Origin: Lachnospiraceae bacterium NK4A179
GTDB lineage: Bacteria > Bacillota > Clostridia > Lachnospirales > Lachnospiraceae
Reading direction: 5' to 3'
Assembly (NCBI GenBank): GCA_000421045.1
Contig: ATWC01000021.1
Span: forward strand, 1-51,901
Length of the DNA stretch: 51,901 nt
This document shows positions 24,817 to 34,253 of the stretch, piece after piece (the stretch's first letter is position 1; each line of letters begins with the position of its first letter). A model generated the notes under the pieces. It saw nothing but the letters and a program-made list of their open reading frames with translations, was not told where the DNA came from and did no database searches. A program made the position numbers and the translations under genes.

Positions 24817-25344
24817 TCAGCCGAACATGATGTCACTGAACGAAACCTTGTATATAAACTTTGATCCGTCATAGAGCTTCTGTACACGCTCAAGTATCTC
24901 ATCACAGATATGATCCTGATCAAGCTTTATCTCATCTACCGTATAGGATGAGATAACAGCGATCACCTCACTCTTTATGAGCGCCTCATTAGCAGCCATT
25001 GCCTCGTCTGTGCCGTATTTTGCATAATCTTCATCTTTTGTATTCATGGAAAAAGCAACCTTAACGAGACAATAGGAATCCTTTGCATCACCTTCGGCCT
25101 TTTTGCAGGGAATGGTCATCTGATCGGGGATCTGGTAAACAGCTGTATCAGCCATGGCAACCATCTCACCGCTCTCGCCACCTTCCTGTCCGTCAAGCTC
25201 AAGTTTAAGTATGCCTGCAATATCGGTCACGATCGCAGCAGTCTTCTTATTCGTGCTCATCACAGAGAACATCATTATACAGGTCAGTATGATATTGACC
25301 ACCAGCAGTGAAAGTATCACTATCGAAAGCAGATTCTTTTTCAT
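24817..25344 (-). CDS. fliL: Flagellar basal body-associated protein FliL
   Basis: A 175-aa single-pass protein with a transmembrane helix (about 6-28) and an extracytoplasmic SPFH-like domain with KVAFSMNTKDEDYA, ALIKSEVIAVISSYTVDEI and a C-terminal FIYKVSFSDIMFG that fits the family end. FliL surrounds the stator and supports torque. It sits between motB and fliM, as in related operons. Confidence 0.88.
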   Translation of the reverse strand: MKKNLLSIVILSLLVVNIILTCIMMFSVMSTNKKTAAIVTDIAGILKLELDGQEGGESGEMVAMADTAVYQIPDQMTIPCKKAEGDAKDSYCLVKVAFSMNTKDEDYAKYGTDEAMAANEALIKSEVIAVISSYTVDEIKLDQDHICDEILERVQKLYDGSKFIYKVSFSDIMFG

Positions 25345-25365
25345 AATTGCCCCCTTTGTTTATGA

Positions 25366-26181
25366 TCACTCGTACTCGCTGAGTGAGTTATATATCTTGA
25401 TCTCCACACGTCTGTTGAGTGCTCTGCCCTCAGCTGTCCCGTTGTCTGCTACAGGTATATATTCACCTCTGCCGGAATGCTTTATCTTGGCAGGATCAAG
25501 ATTTGTATTCTCTATCAGATAATAAAATACCGAAAGTGCCCTGGCATCCGAAAGTTCATTGTTGCTTGCAAACCTCGCGGAATGGATAGGTACTGAATCG
25601 GTATGTCCCTCTATCTCGACCATTGAATCGCTGTAACGTTCAAGGATGACTCCTATCTGATCAAGAACAGGCTCAGCGCTGTCCTTGAGTTCAGCCTTTC
25701 CCGAATCAAACAGAAGAGCGCCGTTAAGAGTAAGCTCCACATACTGTGATGTATAATCAAGCTCCACCATCTGATCGAGTCCGGTCTCTGAAAGGGCTTC
25801 AGCAACCTTTTCCTCGAGTTCCTCTGATGCCTTAAGCTGGGCAGCTTCCACTGCCTCCCTTGCTGCCTTCTCTATATCCTCCGCACTCAGATCCTCTTCA
25901 GCTTCATAACCGGTTGAGTTGATATACTCATCAAGTGCATTGAGCTGACTCACCCCGTTTGATATGAGCATACCATCGCCTATAGCGGTGGCACCGGCCG
26001 TAAAAATCGAAAAAGTCTGCGAAAACGAAGCTGCTACTTCTTCAAACTTCTGCGCATCCACTGAAGACATCGAGAACAAAAGCACGAAAAAGCAGAGCAG
26101 CAGATTCATCAGGTCTGAAAATGTCGACTGCCACGCGGGCGCGCCGGGCGGCGTCAGTTCTTCCTTTTGTTTCTTTGCCAT
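25366..26181 (-). CDS. motB: Flagellar stator protein MotB
   Basis: A 271-aa protein with one transmembrane helix that carries the ion-binding Asp23 (TFSDLMNLLLCFFVLL), a plug and linker region (about 50-125), and a C-terminal OmpA-like peptidoglycan-binding domain (VEIEGHTDSVPIHS, then NNELSDARALSVFYYLI and SGRGEYIPV). It anchors MotA to the wall. It follows motA by 18 nt. Whether protons or sodium drive it cannot be judged from sequence alone. Confidence 0.94.
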   Translation of the reverse strand: MAKKQKEELTPPGAPAWQSTFSDLMNLLLCFFVLLFSMSSVDAQKFEEVAASFSQTFSIFTAGATAIGDGMLISNGVSQLNALDEYINSTGYEAEEDLSAEDIEKAAREAVEAAQLKASEELEEKVAEALSETGLDQMVELDYTSQYVELTLNGALLFDSGKAELKDSAEPVLDQIGVILERYSDSMVEIEGHTDSVPIHSARFASNNELSDARALSVFYYLIENTNLDPAKIKHSGRGEYIPVADNGTAEGRALNRRVEIKIYNSLSEYE

Positions 26182-26199
26182 TTGATCATTTCCTCTTTA

Positions 26200-27006
26200 T
26201 CAGGCACCTGCTCCCTCGCCGCCTTCATCATCAGATGCTCCGCGGTCCTTGGGTGCAAGGAAGCTCTTAAGTTTCTCCTCGATGACACGGGGGTTTTCAC
26301 CTGCCTGTATCGAAAGGAGTCCCTCAATCATTATCTCCTTAACCTGCAGCTCCATATCGTTAAAGATACCGAGCTTGCCGGCAGTAGGAGCACATATCCA
26401 GTTTGCAAGTATCGAACCGTACAATGTAGTGATGAGCGCTACCGCCATGGACGGTCCGATGGATGAAGGATCATTCATGTTCTGGAGCATGTTTATAAGA
26501 CCGATAAGGGTACCGATCATACCCCAGGCAGGGCCCATGGAACCAACGTCCTGCCAGAACTTGATCTTTTTCTTATGTCTGGAATCGATACTTGAAAGTT
26601 CGGTTTCCATGATGCCTCGTACAAGCTCAGGATCCGTACCGTCAACTATAAGAAGTATGCCCTTCTTCAAAAAGGCATCATCAATATCAGAGGCCGCCTC
26701 TTCAAGTGAGAGCAGTCCTTCTTTTCTTGCTACATTTGACAAATCGATGATCTTCTTGATGATATCCGGAGCATTGAGTTTGGGCGGCTTGAAAATAAGC
26801 AAAAGACTCTTTAATCCGCCTATGAAATCTGGCATTGTATTGGACATCATAATGGCACAGAACGCGCCGCCGAATGTGATAATAGCTGACTGGGCATCCA
26901 GGAAGTTGATCATTGCACCGAAGTTGATTCCGGCACTGCTGTAGACTATACCGAATACAACCATTAGGAGGCACACGGCCATTCCGATTATCGAAGCTAT
27001 ATCCAT
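26200..27006 (-). CDS. motA: Flagellar stator protein MotA
   Basis: A 268-aa protein with four transmembrane helices (about 2-23, 35-55, 148-170, 182-203) and a cytoplasmic loop carrying the charged residues that contact FliG (around 80-140). The C-terminal signature MELQVKEIMIEGLLSIQAGENPRVIEEKL is present with slight variation. It is co-transcribed with motB. A 129-nt gap separates it from flbD and holds only a small GTTCAG/CTGAAC hairpin. Confidence 0.94.
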   Translation of the reverse strand: MDIASIIGMAVCLLMVVFGIVYSSAGINFGAMINFLDAQSAIITFGGAFCAIMMSNTMPDFIGGLKSLLLIFKPPKLNAPDIIKKIIDLSNVARKEGLLSLEEAASDIDDAFLKKGILLIVDGTDPELVRGIMETELSSIDSRHKKKIKFWQDVGSMGPAWGMIGTLIGLINMLQNMNDPSSIGPSMAVALITTLYGSILANWICAPTAGKLGIFNDMELQVKEIMIEGLLSIQAGENPRVIEEKLKSFLAPKDRGASDDEGGEGAGA

Positions 27007-27135
27007 TATTAACCCCTGATCCGGCTGCCTTGTTTAAGGACTGCCACAATTTAGTATAAATATGAGTTCAGAGAACCTGCTGAACCCCTCTAATGTCTGA
27101 TATTACGTAAACCAATAAAATGCAAACGCGAAAAC

Positions 27136-27351
27136 CTATGCCTGTCCCTCATCCTTGTGAAACGGGACTGCACCATAGATTTCCTGCTTATAGGATTTTA
27201 CTAGATTTTTAATCTCTTGTCTACTTTCTTTTACTATCAGGCGCCTGCCTGTAGTAAGGGTAATGACCGAGTCCGGAGTCTCCTCCACACACTCTATGAG
27301 ATCCTGATTTATCAGCACAACCGTGCCATTTAACCTGGTCACCTCTATCAT
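27136..27351 (-). CDS. flbD: FlbD-family small flagellar protein
   Basis: A 71-aa protein of the FlbD (SwrD) family: MIEVTRLNGTVVLINQDLIECVEETPDSVITL and TGRRLIVKESRQEI cover nearly the whole domain. In Bacillus SwrD supports motor torque. The gene lies between flgE and motA-motB, which fits that role. A hairpin with a short T-run (27376-27401) lies upstream of it. Confidence 0.9.
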   Translation of the reverse strand: MIEVTRLNGTVVLINQDLIECVEETPDSVITLTTGRRLIVKESRQEIKNLVKSYKQEIYGAVPFHKDEGQA

Positions 27352-27375
27352 GTTTCCCCCTTATATAGCAAAACG

Positions 27376-27401
27376 AGCCGGGAGCCCATAAGCCCCCGGC
27401 T
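27376..27401 (-). terminator. Terminator-like hairpin between flgE and flbD
   Basis: On the minus strand AGCCGGG and CCCGGCT pair (7 bp, G+C rich, further GGC/GCC pairing inside), followed by CGTTTTGC. The T-run is short, so it probably ends only part of the transcripts and lowers the level of downstream genes compared with the abundant hook protein flgE. It is the best intra-operon terminator candidate I see. Confidence 0.5.
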
Positions 27402-27419
27402 GTATTCTATGTTGATCTA

Positions 27420-29288
27420 TTATCTCTTAAGATTTACAAGCTCCTCAAGCAGTGTATCAGAAACGGTTATGATACGTGAGTTAGCCTGGAATCCTCTCTG
27501 TGTTGTGATAAGTTCTGTAAACTCACTTGAGAGATCAACGTTTGACATTTCCAGAACACCTGTTGACATATAACCGCCATTTGCGGAGATGTCAACGCCT
27601 ATGCCGTCAAACTTGCCGGAGTTGAGTGTCGCTCTGTAGAGGTTGTCACCTTCCTTTTCAAGACCGGCCGCATTTGAGAATGTTGCAACTGCGATCTGAC
27701 CTAACAGCTTTGTCTGACCATTGTCATATGCTCCGTAGATCATACCGTTCTTCTGGATCGATACACCTGTCATCGTTCCAAGCGCACATCCTGTTCCCTG
27801 GCCGTCCCCGTCACCCGAAGTAGCTGTTATAGTTGAAACCTGCTCATTATTCAGGTTCTTGGTAGCTGACATATCAACCACTATATTGTGATCGTCATCG
27901 TCACCGAAGGGATTCTCAACGCCTGCCTGAGTAGGTGTGATATTGATACTGAATGATGTAGGCCCCTTCTTTGCGCCGATACCGGTGATAGTACCTGTTT
28001 CCTGATTGAAATATACCTTAACCGCGTCACCGGCTGCAGTCTGGTAGCCTGATGAACTCATTGTGATGTCACTGCCGTTCTGTACAAAAAGGCTTGTAGC
28101 ATTGCCGTCAGCATCGGTATAAGTCAATGTACCGGACTGAAGCATTTCACCTACAGTCTTGCTCTCGGGCGGAGTTGCCGCGTAATCAGTGATCGTGCGT
28201 GAGCAGAACTTTTCATAGCTGCTGAAACCGAATGCTTCAGCATACTTATCTGCTGCCTGCTTCTTGGTAAGAGTAACTGTATTACCGTTCACATCTGTAT
28301 ATGTAAGTGCGGTATTTGTACTTTCATCATTGATCTTTCCGGAAGCAGCCGAATATCCGGAAAAGATATCACTCGGATCAAGGTTGAGCGGAGTAGTTGT
28401 CTGCGCATCGGTAGGCTCATAAACGATGACACCGTTAGCAGTATTCGGCATTCCGTATGCATCGGTATTCATTGAGTAAACCTGCTCGTCTGTAGCAGTT
28501 GCAGGTGATCCGCCCGTAGAAGACCCCGTAAATATGTTTGCATCAAACTTATCAAGGACTGTATTGTTGTCAGCATCAAGTACATCAGCAAGCTTAAGGA
28601 TATACTCACCGTCAACATCTGTTCCGTTCATCTTGAAACGTGCTGTATAGGGATAACCCATCTTGTCGTAGAATGCAAGATTGACTACCTTACCTTCTTC
28701 GCTTAAGATCTGGGGACAATTCTTATCAACTATGCCACTCATTGTGGCTTTGGTTGTTGCCTCGGGATTGCTTGTAAGGTTTTCCGGAGACATTATACGA
28801 AGCGGAGATACATTATCCTGTCTTATCTTACCTGCATCATCGCCGTCCTTAATAACCTGCCAGCCCATTACGTTATATCCGTTTGAGCTCATTGCCAGAT
28901 TACCGATAGCATCTACGTAGAAAGAACCGTCTCTTGTGAAGACCTTGTCTGACTTTGTTCCGTTTCCGACTATGAAGAAAGCGTCGCCTGTGATCCTCAG
29001 ATCAAAAGCATTGCCTGTTGTCTGGGTTGAACCCTGCTGGCTTATCGCCGTGGAGATTGCCGCACTCTGTACACCAAGACCTATCTGCTTGGCATTTGTT
29101 CCTGCAGCGCCTGTTGCCCCGTTAGGGCCGCTTGCAGACTGAGTGGTCTGATACATAAGCTCGGAAAATGTGATGGACTGAGACTTATATGCAACAGTAT
29201 TAACGTTTGCGATGTTGTTACCTATAACATCCATCTTTACCTGATGTGTTTTTAACCCCGCAACTCCGGAGAAAAGTGATCTCATCAT
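27420..29288 (-). CDS. flgE: Flagellar hook protein FlgE
   Basis: A 622-aa protein, longer than the enteric hook protein (about 400 aa). Conserved ends: MMRSLFSGVAGLKTHQVKMD and IGNNIANVNTVAYKSQ at the N-terminus, and SNVDLSSEFTELITTQRGFQ plus ANSRIITVSDTLLEELVNLK at the C-terminus. The middle (about 190-500) is an expanded variable region rich in Asn, Thr and Asp, exposed on the hook surface. It is assembled by FlgD and its length is set by FliK. The start has two consecutive Met codons. Confidence 0.94.
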   Translation of the reverse strand: MMRSLFSGVAGLKTHQVKMDVIGNNIANVNTVAYKSQSITFSELMYQTTQSASGPNGATGAAGTNAKQIGLGVQSAAISTAISQQGSTQTTGNAFDLRITGDAFFIVGNGTKSDKVFTRDGSFYVDAIGNLAMSSNGYNVMGWQVIKDGDDAGKIRQDNVSPLRIMSPENLTSNPEATTKATMSGIVDKNCPQILSEEGKVVNLAFYDKMGYPYTARFKMNGTDVDGEYILKLADVLDADNNTVLDKFDANIFTGSSTGGSPATATDEQVYSMNTDAYGMPNTANGVIVYEPTDAQTTTPLNLDPSDIFSGYSAASGKINDESTNTALTYTDVNGNTVTLTKKQAADKYAEAFGFSSYEKFCSRTITDYAATPPESKTVGEMLQSGTLTYTDADGNATSLFVQNGSDITMSSSGYQTAAGDAVKVYFNQETGTITGIGAKKGPTSFSINITPTQAGVENPFGDDDDHNIVVDMSATKNLNNEQVSTITATSGDGDGQGTGCALGTMTGVSIQKNGMIYGAYDNGQTKLLGQIAVATFSNAAGLEKEGDNLYRATLNSGKFDGIGVDISANGGYMSTGVLEMSNVDLSSEFTELITTQRGFQANSRIITVSDTLLEELVNLKR

Positions 29289-29321
29289 AAGGCAGCGCCC
29301 TCCTTCTTAAGCTTTTACACT

Positions 29322-29990
29322 TTAATTATCGACATCGACTGCCTTTGACTTTAGAGTCTCAAGGGCATCTTTGTACAATTTCACAGTATCTTTTGCATCC
29401 TGTGAGATGAAATCCTTTTCATAATCACTAAGCGCGTCGTATTCCTCCATCCTCTTCTCTATCGTAGGGATATCGGCTACGGTAAGATTCTTTATCAGCG
29501 GAAGCTTTTCGAATTCCTTTGCGAATGCATCCGCCTTATCATAAGCGGCCATATACTCGTCGCCTATCACGCTCTCCAGATCTTCTACCGAATAGAGTGA
29601 TCCTTCTATCGAAAGGAATGCTTTACCCTTCTCATATTTAACGAAATCAACCTTGCCGTCGATCTCTTCCTGGGTTCCGTCATCCTTTGTAACACTCATT
29701 ATAACATGCTTGCCGACAAGTCCGTCAGCCTTCATCGAATCCATGGCATCGCCAATAGCCTGTACTTCCGAAACCTGGGTGAATGTAGCATACTGGCTGA
29801 TCCACTCGGTATTTGATGTAGGCTCAAGAGGATCCTGATTCTGCATTTCGGCCACAAGCAGTGTAAGAAAGGCCTCAGAATCGATCTTGGTGGTGCCCAT
29901 TCCTTTGCTTTCATTGGCTTCCTTTAATGAAGCACTTGAAGCTGACTGCGCTTCGATTTTTCCGTCTTTAACCGGTGCTATCAATGCCAT
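29322..29990 (-). CDS. flgD: Hook cap protein FlgD
   Basis: A 222-aa protein with the FlgD N-terminal domain (about 34-85, IDSEAFLTLLVAEMQNQDPL and SQYATFTQVSEVQAI), then a Tudor-like region (LVGKHVIMSV, IDGKVDFVKY, LYSVEDLESVIG). A helical Lys/Asp-rich tail of about 70 residues replaces the longer Ig-like part of enteric FlgD. It caps the growing hook. It lies between fliK and flgE, the usual place. Confidence 0.9.
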   Translation of the reverse strand: MALIAPVKDGKIEAQSASSASLKEANESKGMGTTKIDSEAFLTLLVAEMQNQDPLEPTSNTEWISQYATFTQVSEVQAIGDAMDSMKADGLVGKHVIMSVTKDDGTQEEIDGKVDFVKYEKGKAFLSIEGSLYSVEDLESVIGDEYMAAYDKADAFAKEFEKLPLIKNLTVADIPTIEKRMEEYDALSDYEKDFISQDAKDTVKLYKDALETLKSKAVDVDN

Positions 29991-30025
29991 AAGTTCATCC
30001 TCCTGTAATATTATTCAGAAATCAT

Positions 30026-31510
30026 TCAGGCTCTGTAATCCATTCTGTTTCCATCCGACTGCATCATTGAAACCGTTACCTGATCCGCTTCATCGATATC
30101 CTCGGGATAACCGTCCGTGAAAGTGTTCAGATCTATCTTTCTCGTTCCTTTGCGAAGCCTCTCTTTTTCTGCGGCTTCAGCTTCCGAATCCCCGTCATTG
30201 CCCTGCTCAAGATTCTGTTCAAACGCATGTGATGATACCGTCACATCAACCGCATCAACCTTGACGCCCTGCTGTTCGAGATTTTCTTTAAGAACCACTA
30301 TCTGACTCTCAAGAGCAGCCTTAGCAGCTTCGGTCTGAGTCGTAAATTCAGCTGTCAGTGCGCCGTTCTTGCTGATCAGATTTACTGCCACATTTCCAAG
30401 GCTTTGGGGATTAAGCGTCATCTCAAGTGAAGTAAAATTCTCTTTAACTTCCGCCTTAATATGTTCAATAACCTGCTCTACAGTTCTGACCGGATCGTTT
30501 AAATAGCTTTCCGAAGGAGCAGAAACATTTTCAGTGGCCTGAGCCGTATTCTGTGAAAACTGCTCCTGTACACGTCCGTCAGCAGCATTGTAGGCTGACC
30601 TGTCATCATGCAGTATGTGTTCATCGGTAAAACCATGAGACGTATCATGGTCTGTATTTCCGGAGTTTCCATTTCCTGATGAAGCCTTAGCCTCAGTATT
30701 TACAGCTATATTTTCTTCAGGAGTTTTGGCCATGAGCACGTCAGATGCATTCTGCGCATCTGTATCCTTTATTACAGAAACATTCTCATCTGCGCTTACA
30801 TCAGCCCCCGCTGATACTTCCGGTCCGATGACATCTGCAAGCATCTCTGATATATCTATGCCCTTATCCTCAATAAATGCTGAAGCTGCAGCTGCGTCAG
30901 TACCTGCATCCGCAAGGACATTATTTATCATTTCATTTATCTGTCTGGCTGTATCCAGAACCGAAGCATCCGTTATGAGACTTATCGCATCACCATCCGC
31001 AAGCACATTTGCGGTAAGCATATTCACATTTTCAGGTTTTAAAAGATCCTGAAGAGCAATGCCAAGCTGTGCCATCAGATCCTTAAGCTGCTCCGGATCG
31101 ATACCCAGAAGCTCTGCAGTCTCCTTAACTATCTTTTCAACCGCTCCCGTAAGAGCCTCTTCTTTTTCCGGAGATGTATTTGAACTATCTGAGGCAGTCT
31201 TTTTAACAGTATCTGTCTGACCACTGTTATTTTCCGTTTTATCGGTCTTAGATGCGGAGCTGTCAGTCTTAACCTTAGTCTTTATATCACTGCCGCCGTC
31301 ATTACCGGGTTTATCCGATCCTGCGCCACGGCTGTCAGAATTATGCATGCCGTCCGCACTTACAGGCTTTGTATCCGTTCTGCTGCCGGCATTTGCAAAA
31401 GCCGTCTGGAAATCAGCTGAATCCTGATTCTGTGACGTCGGCTGTTTTACGACATTCTGCGTATAATCAGCAAGAAGCGCTGCTGCATTCATTCCGTTAA
31501 TAGCTGTCAT
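30026..31510 (-). CDS. fliK: Flagellar hook-length control protein FliK
   Basis: A 494-aa protein, low in hydrophobic core for most of its length and rich in Asp, Ala, Ser, Thr and Asn (the ruler part). A short helical section about 125-225 is followed by the C-terminal hook-control domain (about 345-435), with LEMTLNPQSLGNVAVNLI and VVLKENLEQQGVKVDAVDV. The tail is Glu/Lys-rich. It measures hook length and triggers the FlhB switch. The sequence outside the C-terminal domain is fast evolving, so assignment rests on that domain and on position. Confidence 0.88.
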   Translation of the reverse strand: MTAINGMNAAALLADYTQNVVKQPTSQNQDSADFQTAFANAGSRTDTKPVSADGMHNSDSRGAGSDKPGNDGGSDIKTKVKTDSSASKTDKTENNSGQTDTVKKTASDSSNTSPEKEEALTGAVEKIVKETAELLGIDPEQLKDLMAQLGIALQDLLKPENVNMLTANVLADGDAISLITDASVLDTARQINEMINNVLADAGTDAAAASAFIEDKGIDISEMLADVIGPEVSAGADVSADENVSVIKDTDAQNASDVLMAKTPEENIAVNTEAKASSGNGNSGNTDHDTSHGFTDEHILHDDRSAYNAADGRVQEQFSQNTAQATENVSAPSESYLNDPVRTVEQVIEHIKAEVKENFTSLEMTLNPQSLGNVAVNLISKNGALTAEFTTQTEAAKAALESQIVVLKENLEQQGVKVDAVDVTVSSHAFEQNLEQGNDGDSEAEAAEKERLRKGTRKIDLNTFTDGYPEDIDEADQVTVSMMQSDGNRMDYRA

Positions 31511-31582
31511 AATGATACCCTCACAAGTTTTAAGGTTACATACTGTTTATCGGCAGCTCGTTGCTCAAACTTTATAGTTAAT

Positions 31583-32446
31583 TTACTGGGGATCCATTAC
31601 CCTTGTAACCTGGGCAGCAACATCCGGGTCCATAGCACCCAATATTGCCCCGCGTTGGGCACTGCTCATATTCGCAAGTATCTTTCCGACAAGGTCAAGC
31701 GATGAGCCCATTCCGTTAAAGATACGTGCAGCCTCCTTTGGATCCATTGCGGCATAGGCAGCCGCATAATCCTTCACCTTGCCGTCCACCTCTTCCTTTT
31801 GCACCACTTCCTGGTAAAGATACTGTGCATTCTCGGGATCCATCTCTTCATAATACTTCCTGTATTCCTCGGGACCGGGGCCATTATCGGCATATACTAC
31901 TTCTTCATAAAATTCTGTCTTTATCCTCTGGAATTCAGTCTGCTTGTCCTCAAAGGTCTTAAGCCTTTCAACCTCAGCCTTCAATTCCTCAATTTCCTGC
32001 ACATAAGTGCTGTTGGCTGTCTGCGCACTGGTAAGCTCAAGTTCCAGCGCTTTTACTTGATCGACCGCATCCGCAAGAGATGAATATCCGTAATAAGCTT
32101 CCATATCATCCGTCTCGGTCACCTGATCGGAAGGAAGAATCTTATTTAAGACCGGGACATTTCCGATAACGGGCTTCAGTACATTTGTACCTATTCCGCC
32201 CACATCCAGCTTCACGAGCACGGCAATTATCGCAAGCCATATCAGGACGATAAACAGTGTCACAAGAAACATGGAAAAACCACCGCCCGGGGTATCATCA
32301 TCCAGATCTGCCTCACGTGCGGAAAGTTCCTTTGCTTTTTTCTTAGCTTCCTTATCCTGTGCCTTTTTCTCAGCCCTGAGTTTCTTCTTCTCTTCAGCCA
32401 GTTTTTTCTTCTCGGCTTTTAAATCCTTTTCCTTTTCGTCAGCCAT
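31583..32446 (-). CDS. MotE/MgtE-N-like flagellar protein
   Basis: A 287-aa protein with a highly charged Lys/Glu N-terminus (1-45), one transmembrane helix (about 55-80), a coiled coil (about 125-165) and a C-terminal MgtE_N-like helical repeat domain (VKDYAAAYAAMDPKEAARIF, then GKILANMSSAQRGAILGAMD). This matches the MotE/FlbB-type proteins that lie between fliJ and fliK, which act as periplasmic or stator-associated chaperones in other bacteria. The exact role here is inferred from domain and position. Confidence 0.75.
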   Translation of the reverse strand: MADEKEKDLKAEKKKLAEEKKKLRAEKKAQDKEAKKKAKELSAREADLDDDTPGGGFSMFLVTLFIVLIWLAIIAVLVKLDVGGIGTNVLKPVIGNVPVLNKILPSDQVTETDDMEAYYGYSSLADAVDQVKALELELTSAQTANSTYVQEIEELKAEVERLKTFEDKQTEFQRIKTEFYEEVVYADNGPGPEEYRKYYEEMDPENAQYLYQEVVQKEEVDGKVKDYAAAYAAMDPKEAARIFNGMGSSLDLVGKILANMSSAQRGAILGAMDPDVAAQVTRVMDPQ

Positions 32447-32470
32447 CGTCAGCCCTTTCAGTATTATCTA

Positions 32471-32926
32471 TCAGACGCTGTTTCCGTTCTTTATTCCATA
32501 AACATAACTGGTCAGTCCGTCAATCTCCATCAGTTCTTTTGCAGATTCCTCTTCCACAAAATCCTCAAACGCATTTTCACGCAGTTTCTCATGTATCTTG
32601 CGTTCTTTTACTGCATCTTCCATCCTGACCCTTGCAGCTTCCAGATTCTTTCTGGCCACATTGACCTTGACCTTCTGTTTTTTTATCTCATCTTCAACGT
32701 ATTTTTGTTCGTATTTATTTTCGATGATCTTCTTTATATCGATATCGCCTGTCCTGAGTTCTCTGGCATAATTCTCAAGCTGCTCTTGCTTAGCGGTCAG
32801 ATTCTCAAGCCGCTCCTCTTCATCTGTAAGTATCCTTCTGCGCTCGGCAAAATTCTGCTTCGCCTGTTCCTCGAAGTTCACCATAAGATTGAGAATATTT
32901 TGAAGTCTGTAATTAAACTTCGCCAT
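32471..32926 (-). CDS. fliJ: Flagellar export chaperone FliJ
   Basis: A 151-aa, almost fully helical, charge-rich protein (KFNYRLQNILNLMVNFEEQA start, typical of FliJ) that forms an antiparallel coiled coil. It sits in the centre of the FliI hexamer and links it to FlhA. It lies directly after fliI with a 22-nt gap. Confidence 0.88.
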   Translation of the reverse strand: MAKFNYRLQNILNLMVNFEEQAKQNFAERRRILTDEEERLENLTAKQEQLENYARELRTGDIDIKKIIENKYEQKYVEDEIKKQKVKVNVARKNLEAARVRMEDAVKERKIHEKLRENAFEDFVEEESAKELMEIDGLTSYVYGIKNGNSV

Positions 32927-32948
32927 GAAGCATCAGCACTTCCTTTCC

Positions 32949-34253
32949 TCAGTCGGCAAAAATACTTTTCATTCGCGCCAGCGTGTCTTCATATTCGATC
33001 TTTTCATCCACATCCTGACAGAGAAATTCATTCACTGCATCTATCTTTGATATAGCATAATCGATATGAGGATTGGAACCTTTCTTATAAGCTCCTATAT
33101 TTATCAGATCTTCCGAATCATTATATGTCGCAAGCACATTCTTCAGATCCCCCGCAGCCTTCCTGTGTTCCTTATCTGTCACCATGCTCATGCATCTTGA
33201 GATGGATTGGAGAACGTCGATCGCAGGATAATGGTTCTTGTGGGCCAGCTTTCTGTTAAGCATTATATGCCCGTCCAGGATAGATCTGGCAGTATCGGTG
33301 ATCGGTTCATTAAAATCATCACCATCAACAAGCACAGCATATATACCTGTTATTGAGCCCTTATCATCGCGCCCGGCTCTTTCAAGAAGCTTAGGCATCT
33401 CCGAATAAACCGAAGGCGGATATCCCCTTGTAACGGGAGGCTCACCTATCGCAAGACCTATCTCTCGCTGGGCCATTGAGAAACGTGTAAGGTTATCCAT
33501 CATAAGCAGCACGTCTTTACCCTGCGATCTGAAATACTCTGCGATCGCGGTGGCTGTCTGCGCAGCCTTCTTTCGCTCAAGTGCAGGCTTGTCTGAAGTG
33601 GCCACCACAACAACCGAACGTTTCAGACCTTCCTCCCCCAGATCTCTCTCTATGAATTCCCTGACCTCTCTGCCTCGTTCTCCTATAAGAGCGATAACAT
33701 TGAGCTCAGCTTTGGTGTTTCTGGCAAACATGCCCATGAGAGTGGATTTGCCCACACCTGATCCGGCGAATATGCCTATCCTCTGTCCCTTACCCAGAGT
33801 GATAAGACCATCAACAGCCTTAACTCCAAGCGGCAGCGGTTCATCTATTATCGTACGCTTCATGGCATCCGGACTGTCTGCCTCAAGAGGAAACCATGTC
33901 TCACCCTCAGGCTTGAAATGGCTTATAGGTCGTCCGAGGCCATCCAGTATCTGTCCTAAAAGAAAATCCCCTACCTGAACTGATAGGGGACGCTCTACAT
34001 TTTCCACAATACAGCCGGATCCTATGCCCTCTGTGGACTCATAAGGCATGAGAAGAGTCATATTGTTTTTGAATCCCACTACCTCCGACATGATGATCTT
34101 GCCGTTTGTTGTGGTTATGCTGCACATATCCCCCAGTTTTGCATCAGGTCCCGCGCTTTCAAGCGTCAGTCCCACGACATTTACTATCTTCCCCAGTTTT
34201 CTGTAATAGACCTTTGCCGCAACATTATATTTATCAAGATTGAAATCGCTCAT
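32949..34253 (-). CDS. fliI: Flagellar export ATPase FliI
   Basis: A 434-aa ATPase related to the F1 beta subunit. The Walker A box is AGSGVGKST (163-171), then VIALIGERGREVREFIERD and the Walker B region DVLLMMDNLTRFSMAQREIG, and PPVTRGYPPSVYSEMPKLLE. It energises substrate entry to the export gate with FliH and FliJ. Its start overlaps the fliH stop by 4 nt. Confidence 0.96.
   Translation of the reverse strand: MSDFNLDKYNVAAKVYYRKLGKIVNVVGLTLESAGPDAKLGDMCSITTTNGKIIMSEVVGFKNNMTLLMPYESTEGIGSGCIVENVERPLSVQVGDFLLGQILDGLGRPISHFKPEGETWFPLEADSPDAMKRTIIDEPLPLGVKAVDGLITLGKGQRIGIFAGSGVGKSTLMGMFARNTKAELNVIALIGERGREVREFIERDLGEEGLKRSVVVVATSDKPALERKKAAQTATAIAEYFRSQGKDVLLMMDNLTRFSMAQREIGLAIGEPPVTRGYPPSVYSEMPKLLERAGRDDKGSITGIYAVLVDGDDFNEPITDTARSILDGHIMLNRKLAHKNHYPAIDVLQSISRCMSMVTDKEHRKAAGDLKNVLATYNDSEDLINIGAYKKGSNPHIDYAISKIDAVNEFLCQDVDEKIEYEDTLARMKSIFAD

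Noticed and set aside
26702-27049. 115-aa minus-strand gene over the motA start
   Set aside because: Out-of-frame shadow of motA; Cys/Tyr/Arg-rich composition and no homology.
27007-27135. Separate promoter or SigD promoter before motA
   Set aside because: I looked for TAAA with GCCGATAT at the right spacing and for sigma-A boxes; only poor matches, e.g. GCCGGATC with wrong spacing.
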